NCBI GenBank assembly: GCA_021495925.1
Contig: JAKEKT010000002.1
Location: forward strand, 124,001-188,000
Direction of reading: 5' to 3'
Source of the DNA: Diplodia intermedia
Taxonomy: Eukaryota; Ascomycota; Dothideomycetes; Botryosphaeriales; Botryosphaeriaceae
DNA length: 64,000 bases
In this document: positions 22,118-34,541 of the stretch, piece by piece
How positions within the stretch are numbered: position 1 is the first letter of the stretch
How the letters are laid out: each line of letters opens with the position of its first letter
Translations under genes and position numbers: made by a program
Notes under the pieces: model-generated
The model's database searches: none
What the model saw: only the letters and a program-made list of their open reading frames with translations
What the model was told of the DNA's origin: nothing

Positions 22118-24610
22118 GCGTTGACGCTGCTATTCGTTGTACAGTTTCCTGGTCCTCCGTCACCTTGGATGGGCTGCGCTTCTTGTTTCCTTCTTGACCA
22201 GAAATCTACACTGATCTGGTCTTTAGATCTTGTAGGGATGACTGCCTATATGCCTGTTGCAACTGCTGCTGTGGCCTGCTGCCGGAAAGCCGTGCCCACA
22301 TGCGGTAGGAGTTTCACGGTAGTTAAATGCGGTGGCTCCTATCTGATTGCATTTCCGAGCGGGTTTTGATATAGACGGCCAGAGAGCGACTGCCACAAAC
22401 AGCAAGAAACCGGTGGCTCCTTGGAAAGCGTTGGTGATTGAAGGCGGAAGTTGATGCAAAGGAGGCGCTTTCTTGTTTGCATAAATACCACGGAGTGGCT
22501 TGGGCTCGCCTGTCTGATTTCTGATCTTCTATTGGCTGGGAGGGACTTGGTTTTCGAAGTGGGATGGATGGGTTACTTCTTTGGGCATTCTTGTTTCTCT
22601 CTTCACACAGCTTTGGTTTAAATTGTCTCGGCCATCCCCGTCGTCATTTTTTACATATCCAGGCTCGAGCTTCGACTCGCGACTATGATGTTGTCGCGTT
22701 GTCCATGCGTGCCTCTCTTCTTTCATGGTTCTGCGGTCTGGGAAGGACGGGTGGGGTTTAATCTCGTCTGCGTAGGGATTCTTTCTCTTCTCCCCTCGAG
22801 CGGGGGCACTTTATATCCTGTACATTAGGAGTGGATCTACAAAATCATCCATCGTGCTGCCTTTGTCTGTCAGAAATGATGAGGGTTCGATTGACTCCGT
22901 CAGCGCCAGGCTCCGTCGTCTAGTAGGGTTGGAAGGGGACCACACGGGTGATAGGGCGAGGAGGAGAGGGAGTGGAAATAGCATGGTGGAAATAAGAGAT
23001 GGCGGCGACAGACAGGATCGATATGCTTTCCATGTCGCACTGCCACAGTTCAGCATGTCGTAATTATCGTGCCCTTGGTCCATGCTTGCTGGGGCCAATG
23101 ATTGCCTTCGACCCGAGGGGGTTCTTCTGAGGAAACACCGGCACCCACAGCCCCCCTCGTGTGGCGCCACTACCGCACAGCAGCAGCACTTTCCTACCCC
23201 TCCCCCAAATTACCAATCGATGCGTTCGTAACGGTTACGGGGTTGGCGGGTCGCGGATGTTCGGCGATCCCGGTTCGACGCATTGCGGGGCGAGCGGCGC
23301 TACCGCTCTCCCGCCCTCCCTTCCTTCACCGGCCCTCGTTCGGTGTTCAAGTAGCGGTGATACCGAGGTTAAGGGAAGGGGGGTGACAACGTGGTACGAT
23401 AATGACTGCATAAATATGGGGGGAGTGTGGCTTCTGGGATGGGTGGGGGGGAGTGTGTGGCGCCCTTTTTCGGCGGTACCCAACGGTCGGCCATATTCTT
23501 CGTTTCTCTGTACCCTTTTTTTTTCTATCTGCCCTTCTTCGAAAGGGATCCAGGAAGTGAGGCGACGAATAGGCGGATATGCAGTGAGGCGGACGACGGC
23601 GGTTTCCTTATGGGGCAGGGGGTTTAAAGTTGGCCGTGTAACAAGCATGGACCCCGTATTCGAGATAGACAGATGGATTAGGTGCGAAAAAAGGCACGAT
23701 GGCGTCGTCATCGACAGCGCATCTGGGCGGGAGGGATACTTTCTGCTGCTTTGAAGAGGGAGGGGCCCGTGTCACGGCCGAGGAAAAAGGCCGGCCTGCT
23801 GCTTCTGGGTAGGGGTGATGAGGTGGTGAGGCGGGTATGGGGTCGATGGCCGCCGTGTGGGCATCGAGAAAGCCGTTTGCATGTTTGCAGGATGCCCGGC
23901 TGGCTAGGGATAAGCTTTTGGATGGCGCGCGATCGCAAGGATATTCCGTTTGGCTTTGGCTGGCCACCTGTTTCTCGGGGGCCTGATTGGGCAGAGACCG
24001 CTCCCATCCGATCAGCATCAATCCTGCGAACGGCGCCGTTCTGGCAATCCTACGATCGGAGGCAGATAGTCTGGCCTCTTCAAAATAGAACACCAGGGTC
24101 GGCTCGGCCGCTGTTTTGGGCGTCTTCGGTTGTTGTGCGAGATTGTGATGGGAGCGCGCGACGGGTCGAAGGGGCATGTGGTTGGCAGATGAACCAAAAA
24201 TGCTGGCCGCGATCGTCCACCCTGGGTTGACTGCTCGTTTCTTCGGCACGGTCCGAACGGGCTGTCTCCAACCTTTTTCGCGCCGCGCATCGTCCTGCGC
24301 CGCATCGGCTTATGCGCGCGACGATGACTCGGCGATGAGAACGCGCGGCTGTGGTCTGATTTGCCCTTGGAGATTAAGAAGAGATGCCGATCCATTGATT
24401 GGTTGCCAATGCTCCACAAACCTCTATTGGCTGGTCTGCAGATCACCCGCTGCCTCAGCACGCCGTGGTTAATGTGCCGTCTTTTTATAGCATGCTTATC
24501 AAAACCGATCCTCCCCTTCCATGCGTCATGATGCTCCGAGACTCCATAAACTATCATGCCCATATAACACACGCAGCGGCTTGTGGGTCCGCTGCCCCAT
24601 CAACTGGCGC
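22118..24610. other. Intergenic, convergent gap of 2.5 kb
   Basis: Between the 3' ends of the ubiquitin protease and YOS1. Overlapping open frames of about 180-210 codons occur on both strands between 23.1 and 24.6 kb. I found no motif, splice evidence or family likeness in any of them. Short G-rich (near 23.44 kb) and T-rich (near 23.52 kb) runs are present. Confidence 0.5.
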
Positions 24611-25226
24611 TCATCCTAGTATGAGCTCGTAGAGAATCACCATGGTGTTGATGCCGATGAGGGGTACTGCGTTTACGCGTCAGCGCCAGGGTCTTGATCG
24701 CGGGGAAGGGGCCCAGCTCCGGGCGAAGCGAGAGATTGGCTGTTCAGCGTCATACGGCAGAAGGTCGAAGCTTCGCCTCTGCATCCGTGTTCCAAATCTC
24801 GCGACACCTGTTCTGGACCGCGCACAAAGGCAATGAATGGTTGACTCACTTCTCATCAATGTCCGCACCGACGCAATGAGGTTTATCAGTTTCGCCTTCA
24901 CACTCTGCGTGTCTTGGACGCCGCCGAAGCCCGGCTCGGCGGACTGGCCCCAGCCGACTATGGTCAAACGAATGGCGTCAGCGGATCCGCAGCACAGACG
25001 GGAGTGTGTATGGGGCCGGGGGAGACGGCGAGTACGCGAAGGGACGAGACGCGGTGCGTTGCAGGTAAAATGGGCAGCTTACTGCGGGCGAGGAAGCGGT
25101 CTTCGGAGAGCACGGCGATGGCGTTGACAAGCAAGACGGAGACTGCGGGCGGTCAGCGGGGGCGGGACAGGCGGAGCGCGGGCGGAGCGCACCGTAGAAG
25201 AGGCCGCCCAGGCCGAAGAACAGCAT
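24611..25226 (-). CDS. YOS1: Yos1 / IER3IP1-family ER-Golgi transport protein
   Basis: Four exons, 25226-25193, 25142-25083, 24957-24850 and 24666-24611, give an 85-aa protein. Three introns interrupt 258 coding bases, which hides the gene from ORF searches. The product starts MLFFGLGGLFY, has a first membrane helix (VSVLLVNAIAVL), then SEDRFLARIGWG, a polar loop ending VKAKLINLIASVRTLMR, and a C-terminal helix IPLIGINTMVILYELILG. That is the full Yos1 pattern: the hydrophobic N-terminus, the RFL-R-GWG block and the RTLMR-P end are all present. Yos1 is an essential small protein of COPII vesicles that binds Yip1 and Yif1 for ER-to-Golgi traffic. Length equals the family norm. The gene is divergent from the histidine kinase. 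Confidence 0.95.
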
Positions 25227-26205
25227 GGTGGTGGTGGTGGTGAGGTGGACAGTGTGCAAGGTGGTGCCAAGTGGCCGTTGCGGTGCGGCGCTCGCAGCAG
25301 GACGGGCGGCCAATGGGCAGCGGGACTTTGCGTCAGCAGCGACGTCGTGCGAGGGATGCGGTCGGCAGGGCTGGCAGACGTGATGCGTGGCGGGCTGCCG
25401 GCGGAGGTGGGAGCTCAGGCTGCGGACGCGGACGCGGCCAGGCCGTCGGTTCTCCTCTCCACGCGCTTTGCCGCCAAGCGCCGCGGCAGGGGTGCGTTGG
25501 CGAGTCAGTGCGCACCGCCCCGTTCTCGCTGCTGGTCCCTGGCCCTGCGCCGATCCTCGCCTTTGATTTTCGCCTCCAGCGCAGCTGCAGCCCCAGCAAG
25601 GGCGGCTGCCATCGCCCTGCATCGGCAGCAGTGCGCGGCAGCGCGGCAGAGCCGCCGACAACGCCTGGGCGGGCGGCGTCCAACGGTGCCTGCAAGCGGC
25701 TCGGAGTCACCTCCTGCGCCCTGAAGCATCGACGTCATAGCGCGTGCCTCCGAGTCGCCCCAGTGCGAACCGCTGCTCTGCGCGCGCTCTTCATCCGCGG
25801 GCTGATCCAATGCGGCGCTTGCTGCCCGCGCAATCCCAGACGGCGCACGCCCCCGAGAGCACTGCCTGCCCGCCGCGCTGCCTTTTGCATCCAAGTCCCG
25901 GCCCAGCAATCCCCAATCTGCCGTCATCGACGCCGACGCAGCACCCCGATTCGACTACCAGCGCGCACAGAATTCTAGACCACCGCCCGTCTCCCTAGTG
26001 TCCTCCACGCCTCCGCCCAGGCGCAACCACAGGTCCCATCCTCTTTCAACCTCTCCCACCACCCGCCTCTCCAATCGACGCCCATGTGCCCTCCGCCGAG
26101 CTCTCGACCCTGCGTGCGCCCGCTTTGACCGCCACACACGTCCACCCAGTGTCCGCCCGTCCGTGCTGCACCACGGCGGAGCATCCCACGCGCCTCGATT
26201 TTATC
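25227..26205. promoter_or_regulatory. Divergent upstream region of YOS1 and the histidine kinase
   Basis: About 980 bp of GC-rich sequence without a recognised gene. Toward the kinase it contains ATGs that open short frames: 25810-25998 (62 codons) and 26084-26128 (14 codons). Both close before the kinase ATG at 26206. If they are transcribed, these would be upstream ORFs in a long leader. Confidence 0.45.
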
Positions 26206-29200
26206 ATGCGCAGGTCCGCGCCGCCGCTGCATCTGGCCGCCAGCGCCTCCAACGGCCAGCCTATTCGCGATGCCGCCGAGCCCCAATATGCAGCGCAGAA
26301 GACGCCCATGCCACTACCCGTCCACGACCTGTCCGAGCCTGCCAGCTACTTCGACCTCCATGACAGAGACCCGCCCTCGCCGGGCTCTGCCCACAGCGAG
26401 CAGCTGTCCATTATCATGCCGCCGACGCCCACCACCACCGCCATGGCCCTCGCTACGCTGCAGTATCTGCCCGTGCCCGTCCTTGTGCTCTCGTCACTGA
26501 AAACAGTCGTGCTGGCCAACGAGGCCATGGGCCGCCTGCTAGAAGTCGACCGCCCCGCAGGTGATGAGAGGGACGGGGATGACGTGCACACTGTCACCGA
26601 CACGCTGCACGGCCAGACTATGTTGGACCTTGGCATCGAAATGCTGCAGGACGGCTCCCCGATCCGGATTAGCTGGGAGGTAAGGCGGTTGTACCGCGTC
26701 TGTCACCAACGTGCGTCTGGGCTAATGTCTCCAGGACTTCCTCGATTCTGTCTGGAAGCAAGCGCAAGGTGAAGCCGAGGGAAATGTTGGCGGGCCTTCC
26801 GAAATGGTGGATGAATCCGATCAAAGTACGCCAACATCGACGCCCAAGCCGAACTCGCTGTCCTCTAAGCCCTCTCTACCAAAGCTGAGCCAATCTAATT
26901 TGGCCCGTACGACGGTCCACGATGTCTCTGTTGATGTCATCATCTCGCTGCGCAAGTCTGGCAGCGCCCCACGCCCTCCGCCATCAAAGGATGGCCGGAG
27001 AGTGAAACCGCGGCTGGAGAGTGACGCGATCCAGGCCACCATGATCATTTCCGTCTGGAACATAGAGGATGTGCAGCATTTCACTCTTACCTTCACTAGC
27101 GCAAGCGCAAGATCAGCCGCACCAGACACAAGCGGGCTGAAACCCACGCCTTCGAGTCGTACCGTTTTCCGCACGTCTGCTGGGTTACGGAAGTCACCGG
27201 GATCTGGCTCGAGTTCCTCGTCGGGAAAGCGCTCACATCACAGCTCCAATGCTGGCTCGGCTACGGCGTCCCCCAGCACGCATCCTCCACTATTTCCTCC
27301 TCATGGGCCCCCGTCTCGAAGCGGAGACACTTCGGCGCCTTCGCTGTTCTTCAAGGCATCGCAGATGAAGGACGCAATCCTCGATTCCATTGCTATGCCG
27401 GCTTATGCCATGTGGAAGGATGAGAATTTTGGGATTCCCAACAGGGCGATGCTCAGGTTCTTGCCCAATGAAGGTGCAGACGCGCCATTGGATCAGAGGG
27501 AATTCTTAGAGTCTTTCAAGGCCTACACGGAGGACTTCAAGAGACAACTGGAGGTTGATGAATTTCCAATTGTTCAGGTTTGCCGCACCAAAGAGCCCGT
27601 TCTCCAGCGTCGGGTGGGGATGGTCATCCCAGACACTGGCGAAAAAAAGGTTTATGAGATTGTGGGGGAGCCAATTCGAGACGATCGCTCGGGAGAATTC
27701 CTTGGCGCCATAGTGGTCTTCAAGGACGTGACCGAGTATACAAAGAAAATTGCCGAGCAAATCGAAGAGAACGAGAAACAGTTCGAATACATCACTAATC
27801 TGATCCCGATAATGGTATGGACGACAAAGCCCAACGGAGATCACGACTGGTTCTCCAAGAGGTGGTATGACTATACCGGTCTCACCGAGGAAGAGTCTCT
27901 CGGCAAGGGCTGGAAATTGCCTTTCCACGAGGTTGACATGCCCGAGGCGAGCAAGCGCTGGCAGCATTCCCTAAAAACAGGTGTATGTCGAGGTGGTCTT
28001 CAACTAAGGGAGGTAGCGAGGCTGACAAGTTCCAGGAGGAATACAACACCGAGTACCGCTGCAGGCGCTACGATGGCCAATGGAGATGGATGTTGGGCCG
28101 CGCTGTGCCTTTCCGTGATGACCTTGGAAAGGTCATCAAGTGGTTCGGCACCTGCACAGACATCCACGAGTTGGTCGAACTTCGAGAGACCGCAAAACAA
28201 ATGCGGGCGCAGCTTCTTCGGGTTCTTGAGCATGCCCGTGTCACTCTGTGGGCTGTCAATCGCGACAGAAAAATCGTCCTTCTTGAAGGCAGTCTTCTCC
28301 ATGATTCGTTCTCCCACGTTACCAGGGAAAAGATCGGGACAGACATATACGACCTTTTTAGCCGGGACGAAGCTGGTCGAAAGACAATCTCTGAGCTGCA
28401 AGGTTCGGTAGACAGAATCCTCGATGGCAAGGACACTACGGAAGTTGTCGAGATGCAATTTGACGGGAACAACCGCTGGTACAGGACGCGCATCGCGCCT
28501 TTGATGGTGACATCCCGTCAGGCAGGCATCGAGAAGGAATCATACATCGATGGCGTCTACGGTGTGAGCATGGATATCACCGGTCCGTTGTTCCTTTCCT
28601 ATCACAGCGAGTTCAATCACTAACGTCGTTCCGCAGAACTTCGCAAACGTCGAGAGGAGTTGCAAGCGCGAGAGGAGGAGAACTCCAAGCTCATTGCCAA
28701 CGCCGTCGCTGCCAAAGAAGCAAGCAGGATGAAAAGTCAGTTCCTCGCCAACATGTCTCACGAAATCCGCACGCCAATTGCAGGCGTCATTGGAATGAGC
28801 GAACTGCTGCTTGATACAAAGCTGGACCAAGAACAGAAGGATTGCGCCGAGAACATCCAGAGGTCAGCCAATGGACTGCTCACCGTCATCAACGACATTC
28901 TCGATCTTTCCAAGGTGGAATCGGGGCGGCTGGATGTTGAAGAAGTCCAGTTCAGTCTCTTGGTAGTCCTAAGAGACGTGAACAAGATGATGGCATTTGC
29001 CGCGCTTCGGAAGAACATCAGCTATGAGAGCAACATGCCGCCCGAGATTGAGCGAGACCTCAAGGTTATGGGCGATCCGGGTCGATTGCGCCAGATTTTG
29101 ACGAACCTACTCACCAACTCGATCAAGTTCACATCCGAGGGCCATGTCAGCCTGTCGGTATCAATCAACAGCGAGAATGATGACACAATCAATGTCCACT

Positions 29201-30898
29201 TCGTTGTGGAAGATACTGGCATTGGCATTGAGGAGGAGGTCAGACAGAGGCTCTTCAAGCCCTTCAGCCAGGCCGATTCATCAACAGCTCGTCGTTTCGG
29301 TGGGACGGGACTTGGTCTGGCGATCAGCAAGAATGTTAGTGTTCTGAAGCCCCATCTAAGTGACACACTAACGTCTTTAGCTTGTCGACTTGATGCATGG
29401 CAACATTGATCTCCAGTCTACGCTTGGCCAAGGAACAAGGGCCTCGTTCTCAATACCGTTCAACAAGGCGCAGTATCAAGACGAAGGCTCTCCTCTTATT
29501 GACCTGGCATCTATTCCTGACCGTCTTCAATCCGACATCTCTGTCTCATGCGGCAGTTCCGATGACTATGGAACGCCTCCTCTGACGCCAGTCGTACCCA
29601 ACAGTGGAAAGTCGCCCCTTCGCCACGGTAGAGCACAGTCAATAGTCTCGCTACCAGGAAACGGTAACTTCCATCATGCGCTGCCAGACCACCTCTTTTC
29701 TCTTGCAGAAACGGAGCGAAAGAACGTCCACGTTCTGGTCGTTGAAGACAAGTACGTCAATTAGGCTTCGGTCCCTGATGCAAGAACTGACAGTCTGTGA
29801 AGCCAGGTCAATCAGCAAATCGCGCTGAAGACGATCAGAAAACAAGGGTTTGCAGTAGATGCGGTGTGGAACGGCAAGGAAGCGCTAGAGTACCTTGTGG
29901 AAGCCAAGGATGGTAAACGGGATCGTCCAGACATCATCCTCATGGACGTTCAAATGCCCATCATGGACGGCTACAAGGCTACCCATACGATCCGCACTCA
30001 GGCCCCCTTCAAGGACACACCCAGCATCCGCAACATACCAATTGTTGCCATGACAGCATCCGCCATCCAAGGAGACAAGGAGAAGTGTCAGAAGGCGGGG
30101 ATGGATGACTATCTGTCTAAACCGGTGAGGGGAAAGTTGCTCGAGAAGATGCTGGTCAAGTGGGCAGTTCAGGCGAAACGCAAGCAAGAGACATGGGACT
30201 CTGCTCAAGGGCGAACTAGCACGGTACCGGAAACGATACAAGAGTCTGGAGATGATTCGAAGGGGTCGAAGACGCCTTCGCCTGGTTCGCCTACACCACC
30301 CTCGGAATCGACAGACGACACCGAAGGCGACAAACGCAACTCGCTGACACCAGCGCTGGATCGCATATCGTACCGGGAAAACAGTGCTATGCATAAGACG
30401 GACGAGAGTGAGAGCGAACGCGCCGTGCGCAGGGCCCAGCAGGAAGAGAAGGCCGCTGACTTGCGTGATGAGAAGTTACTTTCATCAACGGATGACCCGC
30501 ATACAAGACCTAAACCCACATCGAAGCCGACAGAGCGGGATGCAGAGAGGAGAGGCGAAGCGAGTCATGCTCTGACTAGGGAGAATATGGAGAAACTGGT
30601 TGAGGCGCAAGAAGACGGGCTTCGCAGACGCAAGTCGGTTGATACAGACTGTGGCTACTTGGGATACGCAGGTGGAGGTGTGGTCGGAGGTGCCAGAAAA
30701 GCACAAGGCACCGGTAAAGAGGCAGGGGGAAGCAAGGGCGTGGATGGTGCGAGCAGCCGGCCAAAGGGTGTTGATAAGACGCTACACAGAAGCTCAAGCG
30801 CGAAGACGGTAACAGCAAAGAGCATGAGCATCCAAGTGGACCGTGGCTCGGAAGCGTCGGAGGTTAATGAAGAGCCGAGGGGACTGCTCGAGAAATAA
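26206..30898 (+). CDS. PAS-rich hybrid histidine kinase
   Basis: Six exons, 26206-26679, 26735-27982, 28036-28582, 28637-29334, 29381-29751 and 29803-30898, give 1477 aa. No membrane segment is visible, so it is probably cytosolic. Several PAS-like modules precede the kinase: about 75-130 (LQYLPVPVLVLSS), about 360-500, about 505-640 (NLIPIMVWTTKPNGDHDW, ending EEYNTEYRCRR), and about 650-750. The H box is MSHEIRTP with His798. The ATPase boxes are NLLTNSIKFT, EDTGIGI, FKPFSQAD and GGTGLGLAISK. The receiver begins VLVVEDN and has phospho-acceptor Asp1161 in LMDVQMPIMDG and Lys in YLSKPV. A basic, polar 260-residue tail follows. It should autophosphorylate and pass phosphate to an HPt protein upstream of stress MAPK or Skn7-type output. 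I cannot assign the fungal HHK group or the signal. The acceptor after base 27982 was chosen among alternatives because 28036 gives the cleanest PAC block. Confidence 0.9.
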
Positions 30899-33577
30899 GC
30901 TCGGGCCAGATGATTGAGGGTGAAGTCGTCTTTCTTCTTTTGGGCATTTTCGCATAGCGCCTGGTTTGTTACTGCATTTTCGTCTCCTTCTGACTCGTCT
31001 CGACTTGCGTTTCTCGTCACACACATCGTGCGTACTATTCCCCAATACCTTGTATAAAAGCTTTTTCTTCAGTCTCATGTACTTTACATTTTGGTTATGA
31101 CGGGGGAACGTGGAGAGGGCTATCTTCTTTGAGCGCTGGCAGCCGGGGTGGGTCATGGGTGGCGGCGGGGGTATTGTTTTCCTAATTATCTGTCTGGTTC
31201 AGCATCGCAAGCATCTGATTTACTCCGGTCACTTTCTTCTTCACGGTATACCAATCAAAGCAGGCAGAAGGAACCAACGGCCAAACAAACGAAGACTACT
31301 CCTTTCTTCTTCTTCTTTTCTTTTCTTCGCTCTCATATTCTCTTCATGCTCTAAAGCTGTCTCCTTTAATGCATCTGCTGGCTTGGAGGAGGGGCTGGTC
31401 ATTCGGCTTTACTGACCTTTGCCAGCCGCGTCTCGTACTGTTCGTTTCCGGTGTCCACTTTCTCCCGGTCTCGTTCTGATGCCTTTCCTTTTCCTCGGAT
31501 TCTCACGGCCGACTCTTTCTCTTGTTCGAACTGAAACTGCATGCTTATAAGCATGACTGTTCGTATATCACCGCTATGTGGCCTTCCGGACGTATTCCAA
31601 AGGGTTTGAGGCCTTGCCGTCTAGAATGTGGCGCTTCTGTTTCGGATCTCTTCTTTACCACCTCACCTGTCCAAATTGCGTAGTTGCATGTTCGGATTGG
31701 TCTTTTTTTTTTTCTTCTGCCGTTCGTTTTTGCATCATGATACTGGCAGCGCGACCAGGGGCGATTTCATGTCACTGGTTGTCTTTGTATGTTCTAGAAA
31801 GGATCTTCATCGACTAGGGTTGCAGACCAAAATGGGGCGCTTTTCAGGAACGACTAGAGAAGACTGAACTTTCTCAAGCGTTCCGCGGCATTTGGTGTTG
31901 TTGGGGACGGCATGGTATGTGCCTGTGAGGGGGGAACGGGCCATCTGAACGTAGCATCAGGCTCTCGGATTGGCATGTGAGATAGGCATCTGGAGACTGG
32001 GTTCACTTGCTCCCGCGACGGGCAACCTGGTTCTTGTAAATGAAATCATTCGCTGGGATCTTCGATGATGCTCGTTTCTGCTGATGTGGTGGGCCTTGGC
32101 TCCTTTTTTTTCTTTGTTCTGTGCTTGACCGTTTGTTCCATGTTGAGCAATGGCGTTTCTACACGCCGCTAGAAGCCCATGGAGTCATTGGAACTGACCC
32201 TGAGTCCAAGCTTTGCGGAACGGATACCGAGCGTGGAAAATAACAGGCCCTCATGGTGGGGAACGATGTGATAGGTCGAACCGAGTAAGTTCAAGTGTTG
32301 CGTTGGGAACTTTTGGGTTCAACGTTAATGATAGCTTCCATTGCCCGACACTCCAATTCAAAGTCAACCTATTTATGATATTAAGTCACTTATACTCCTG
32401 AATTGCAAGCAAGGCCACATAGGGCAGCTATAGTGTCGAAACAGAGGTTCTTGCTAGCAGATCAGGTTGGATTACGGTTATGTGAGGCAAGTAAAGCTTA
32501 TATTAGAGCAAAGTAGGTGACGTAAGAGAATAATATAGGTATAAAATAAGAGTTTATCTATAAAACAAAATCATGTCGTAGAAATTAGTCTGCCCCCGAT
32601 CATTTCTAGTGTAAAATCTAGGTCTAATATGAGAATGTGGATTTGTTCGAGGACTAAGGCAGGAACTCCCTTAATGTAGTTTGCAGGAAATTGGAATAAT
32701 ATCCACGCTTACTTAATTCACTTCATTCTTTACGTTGGTACTAAACATTCTCGGCGAATAAGAATATTGATATGCCGCACCGCTATACTAGCAATTGTCT
32801 AGCAGCTGTCTAGCAGCTTGTCGAGATACGATTATGGTCCACTTGCTTCCCACACATGATCTATTTCAGCATTCGACAGCCCAGAGTGATCGAGAGTGCG
32901 GTTTATGCGAGGCTCAACGGTGGGCGAAGGGCGGAGAAGCGTAGCTAGTGGAGGATGGCCGAATTCCCCATACACTGACGGGCGGCCGGATAGACACCGA
33001 GAGAATGGGAGTAGTAACTGGAGACTGGACTGAAGGATGGTATGGGTACTCTCTTCCCCACGAGTCTGCGTACTGATACTTATTACCGGAGTAATAATAT
33101 CATGTGGATCTTTTGCGGTGATCAGTGACGGCAAGAGATGGCTGGGCTCATGCGCTTCAATTGCTGAGCATAATGAATCCTCCTGCATCACTGTTTCGAC
33201 TCTCAATTTAAGGCTGACATGTCTATAGCCCCCATAAGACCGTGATGTCAAGTCCGCCGAAATTGCTTGTTTGTTGTCTAAGTACTTTGAATAGAAAGGG
33301 CATGTTTGTCGGGTTGAGCGTCCCGACAATGGGACCACCAAAAGCGCAAATCTCTTGTTCGCAGGACTAATTGCTGTGAATCGCCCCCCTGAACATTTGT
33401 CCTCCAAACTCCGCCTTCTACTGAACTCCACATCCACCATTCGCTGCTCGAAGCGTCAAGAAGGGATCCCGGCATGTGGTATCTCCGGAAGTATCGTACA
33501 CGTAAGTTGGCCCGCAGATGGCCGCGGCATGAAAAAGAAATATGATGGGGCGGCGTCCATCCATATCGCACTCCTTT
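30899..33577. other. Intergenic, convergent gap with an AT-rich patch
   Basis: Between the 3' ends of the kinase and TFIIS. It starts with pyrimidine-rich sequence (CTT runs at 31.29-31.33 kb) and contains an AT-rich island (next entry). No gene could be supported. The frame at 32832-33440 (minus) lacks family motifs. Confidence 0.5.
32380..32830. other. AT-rich, TpA-rich island resembling RIP-decayed DNA
   Basis: This stretch is visibly richer in A and T than everything around it, with many TA steps (for example 32530-32570) and stop codons in all frames. Short direct repeats of TGTCTAGCAGC occur near its right end. Repeat-induced point mutation turns repeats in filamentous ascomycetes into such sequence. 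No transposon ends or protein remnant are recognisable, so the origin is inferred. Confidence 0.45.
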
Positions 33578-34541
33578 TCAGGAGAACTTCCAGCGGTTAC
33601 CGCAAACCGTGCACTCGCAGAACGTCGTCATAGGTTCATCGGCAGAGCGGGTTTGGGCCTGGCTGTAGCTGACCTTCTTCTGACCGCACTTGCCACACGT
33701 TAAGCTGCTACTGATACTTCTCTCTGCCTGGGCGACCATTGCCTTGTTCATGTTCTCCCTCTCCAGCCGCTCTGCCTCGGCGCGACGCTCCGCAGACATA
33801 AGTTCCTCGCTTGACATGACGACAAATTTGGTCGGAGGAATCTCGCCGGCCAGCACCCGCTTGCGCAGCCCCGGATTGGACTTGTTTTTGATGTTCTGGA
33901 ATAGCGAGCGCATGCGTTCCTTGTAGGCGGCCGAGGTTTCCGGTTGATATTTGTTATACGCGGCGAGTTCGACGTCCCGGGCCACGCTCAAAACGGACTT
34001 GGCAGCTGCATGCAATGGTTAGTCAAAATCATCCCACAGCCATACAAGTATGGTAGTGGGACATACCATCCTCAACATTCAGCGCCAGGGCATTGTACAT
34101 CATCTTCAGGCAGTTGTCGCGGGTGGCGCTGCCGGTGAGCCTCCATTCCACGCCATCGGTGTCCACGTTGCGCTTGTCGAGCGGGACGTTGTGCTTCGGC
34201 TTGGGCTTCGCGGCCGGCACAGGCGAAGCTGCGGCCTGAGAGGCGGGCGATTGGGTTCCGTTCTGCGTCTTCGGCGTCGAGGAGCGGTCGGCGCCAGCCT
34301 TCTTCACGTCGGCACGCCACTTGGAGACGAGCTCGCTGGCCTTCTTGGCGACGTTGGGATCCTTGTGGGTCTTGAGCTTGTTGACGATGATGCCAATCTT
34401 TGTGGAGCGCAGCAGGTCCTCGGTGGCCTTGACACCGGAGTGCAGATCATCGAGAAGCTTGATGAGCGACGAGCCGGGCTCGCCCGCGGCCTGGGCCTTT
34501 GTGATGGCGCGGCCGTGGGCCTCAACCTCCTTCGCGTCCAT
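33578..34541 (-). CDS. DST1: Transcription elongation factor TFIIS
   Basis: Two exons, 34541-34067 and 34005-33578, with a 61-bp intron (GTATGT donor), give 300 aa, the usual TFIIS length. TFIIS binds stalled RNA polymerase II and stimulates cleavage of the backtracked transcript. Domains in order: the helical N-terminal LW domain (MDAKEVEAHGRAITKA ... HKDPNVAKKASELVSKW), a Pro/Ala/Lys linker, the central polymerase-binding domain (RDNCLKMMYNAL ... NKSNPGLRKRVLAGEI), and the C-terminal zinc ribbon. The ribbon has CGKCG and CTVCG pairs and the catalytic acidic loop RSADEP. The start MDAKEV matches the family. The open frame also offers an ATG at 34688, which would add 49 Pro/Ser-rich residues without similarity. 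It is divergent from EAF6. Confidence 0.95.

Noticed and set aside
23608..24572. Minus-strand frames of 213 and 184 codons in the convergent gap
   Set aside because: Opposite-strand frames of similar size cover the same bases; no recognisable domain.
32270..32300. TCGAACC sequence resembling a tRNA B box on the minus strand
   Set aside because: No matching A box or cloverleaf stems could be drawn; the same was true of the TTCGA sequences checked elsewhere.
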